Shown piece after piece: positions 6,243 to 6,784 of a stretch of DNA of 6,784 nt. The notes beneath the pieces were generated by a model. It was not told the origin of the DNA, did not search any database, and saw only the letters and a list, made by a program, of their open reading frames with translations. Where the stretch lies: positions 1-6,784 of the forward strand of contig SLDE01000245.1 in the NCBI GenBank assembly GCA_007125455.1. The letters are read 5' to 3'. The position numbers were made by a program, and so were the translations under genes. Source of the stretch: Ectothiorhodospiraceae bacterium. GTDB lineage: Bacteria; Pseudomonadota; Gammaproteobacteria; Thiohalomonadales; Thiohalomonadaceae. The stretch's first letter is position 1. Each line of letters opens with the position of its first letter.

Positions 6243-6784
6243 TTACCAGGTGTTGCTGGACTTGAACTTCTCCAAGGCAGCACGCAGGGCCGACTCGATG
6301 TTGTCGTTGTAGTCACCAGACTCATTGATCTGATTCATCAGATCGGCCTGTTCAGACTTCATGTACGACTGCAGGGCAGCTTCGAAGTCCACAACCTTAT
6401 CCACGGCGACGTCATCCAGGAAACCCTGGTTGGCAGCGAACAGGGAGACAGCGGTCTGCGCTACGCTCATCGGCTGATACTGCATCTGCTTCATCAGCTC
6501 GGTTACGCGCTGGCCACGCTCAATCTGCTTACGGGTAGACTCGTCCAGGTCAGAGGCAAACTGGGCAAACGCTGCCAGCTCACGATACTGAGCCAAGTCA
6601 AGACGTACACCACCACCGAGCTTCTTGATGATCTTGGTCTGCGCTGCACCACCTACACGGGAGACCGACAGACCGGCGTTGATGGCCGGGCGGATACCTG
6701 AGTTAAACAGGTCGGTTTCGAGGAAGATCTGACCATCGGTGATGGAGATAACGTTGGTCGGTACGAAGGCAGAAACGTCACCCG
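6243..6784 (-). CDS. atpA: F1Fo ATP synthase subunit alpha, C-terminal part (5' end outside window)
   Basis: This is the alpha subunit of the F1 head, which carries non-catalytic nucleotide sites and contributes the arginine finger to the catalytic beta sites. Only the last 179 codons are present. The reading frame runs off the right edge, with the first complete codon at 6782, so about two thirds of the usual ~513 residues are missing because the window ends, not because the gene is broken. The visible part starts in the conserved VPTNVISITDGQIFLETDLF stretch. It continues through SVSRVGGAAQTK, which contains the arginine equivalent to E. coli alphaR376, then AQYRELAAFAQFASDLD and the helical C-terminal domain ending in FKSSNTW and TAA. 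The sequence follows E. coli AtpA nearly residue for residue in the first half and is more divergent in the C-terminal helices, as is usual. atpG begins 15 nt downstream, consistent with cotranscription. The identification is secure. Confidence 0.97.
   Translation of the reverse strand, partial: GDVSAFVPTNVISITDGQIFLETDLFNSGIRPAINAGLSVSRVGGAAQTKIIKKLGGGVRLDLAQYRELAAFAQFASDLDESTRKQIERGQRVTELMKQMQYQPMSVAQTAVSLFAANQGFLDDVAVDKVVDFEAALQSYMKSEQADLMNQINESGDYNDNIESALRAALEKFKSSNTW

Noticed and set aside
6033..6701. Plus-strand open frame of 222 codons opposite atpG and atpA
   Set aside because: It overlaps two clearly real genes on the other strand, has no recognisable family features and spans their junction. 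It is a shadow of GC-rich codon use.

Overview
The window is a conventional, densely packed bacterial housekeeping locus. All six protein genes lie on the minus strand, so the transcription order runs from the right edge to the left: atpA (3' part only), atpG, atpD, atpC, then glmU and glmS. This matches the end of the atpIBEFHAGDC operon followed by glmUS, the arrangement known from Escherichia coli and many other Gammaproteobacteria. Protein details agree with that. The beta subunit has the gammaproteobacterial DNIYRYTLAGTEVS version of the Walker B region, gamma is 287 residues as in E. coli, and GlmS and GlmU match E. coli closely in length and motifs. The fairly GC-rich coding sequence and the overall flavour suggest a free-living or symbiotic gammaproteobacterium, perhaps near the Chromatiales and sulfur-oxidiser groups. 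That finer placement is only inference.

Layout: 6243-6784 is the C-terminal 179 codons of atpA. 5364-6227 is atpG, 3937-5313 is atpD and 3487-3912 is atpC. Spacers of 15, 50 and 24 nt fit one transcript encoding the F1 catalytic head and central stalk. A strong, symmetrical terminator hairpin (3415-3446) follows atpC and ends only 17 nt before the preferred glmU start. glmU (2030-3397) and glmS (87-1919) follow, separated by 110 nt. That spacer is mostly filled by a 79-nt inverted repeat built from 9-nt CGCAGAG-type units. The left edge (1-86), downstream of glmS, is non-coding as far as I can see and holds one short hairpin without a clear U-tract.

Function: the atp genes build F1 of the F1Fo ATP synthase. 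GlmS makes glucosamine-6-phosphate from fructose-6-phosphate and glutamine. GlmU later acetylates and uridylylates glucosamine-1-phosphate to UDP-GlcNAc, the precursor of peptidoglycan and lipopolysaccharide. The intermediate mutase GlmM is not in this window.

I found no sign of a new biological system. The two things most worth a second look are the CGCAGAG inverted-repeat element between glmU and glmS and the terminator crowded against the glmU start. The genes themselves appear intact and ordinary.
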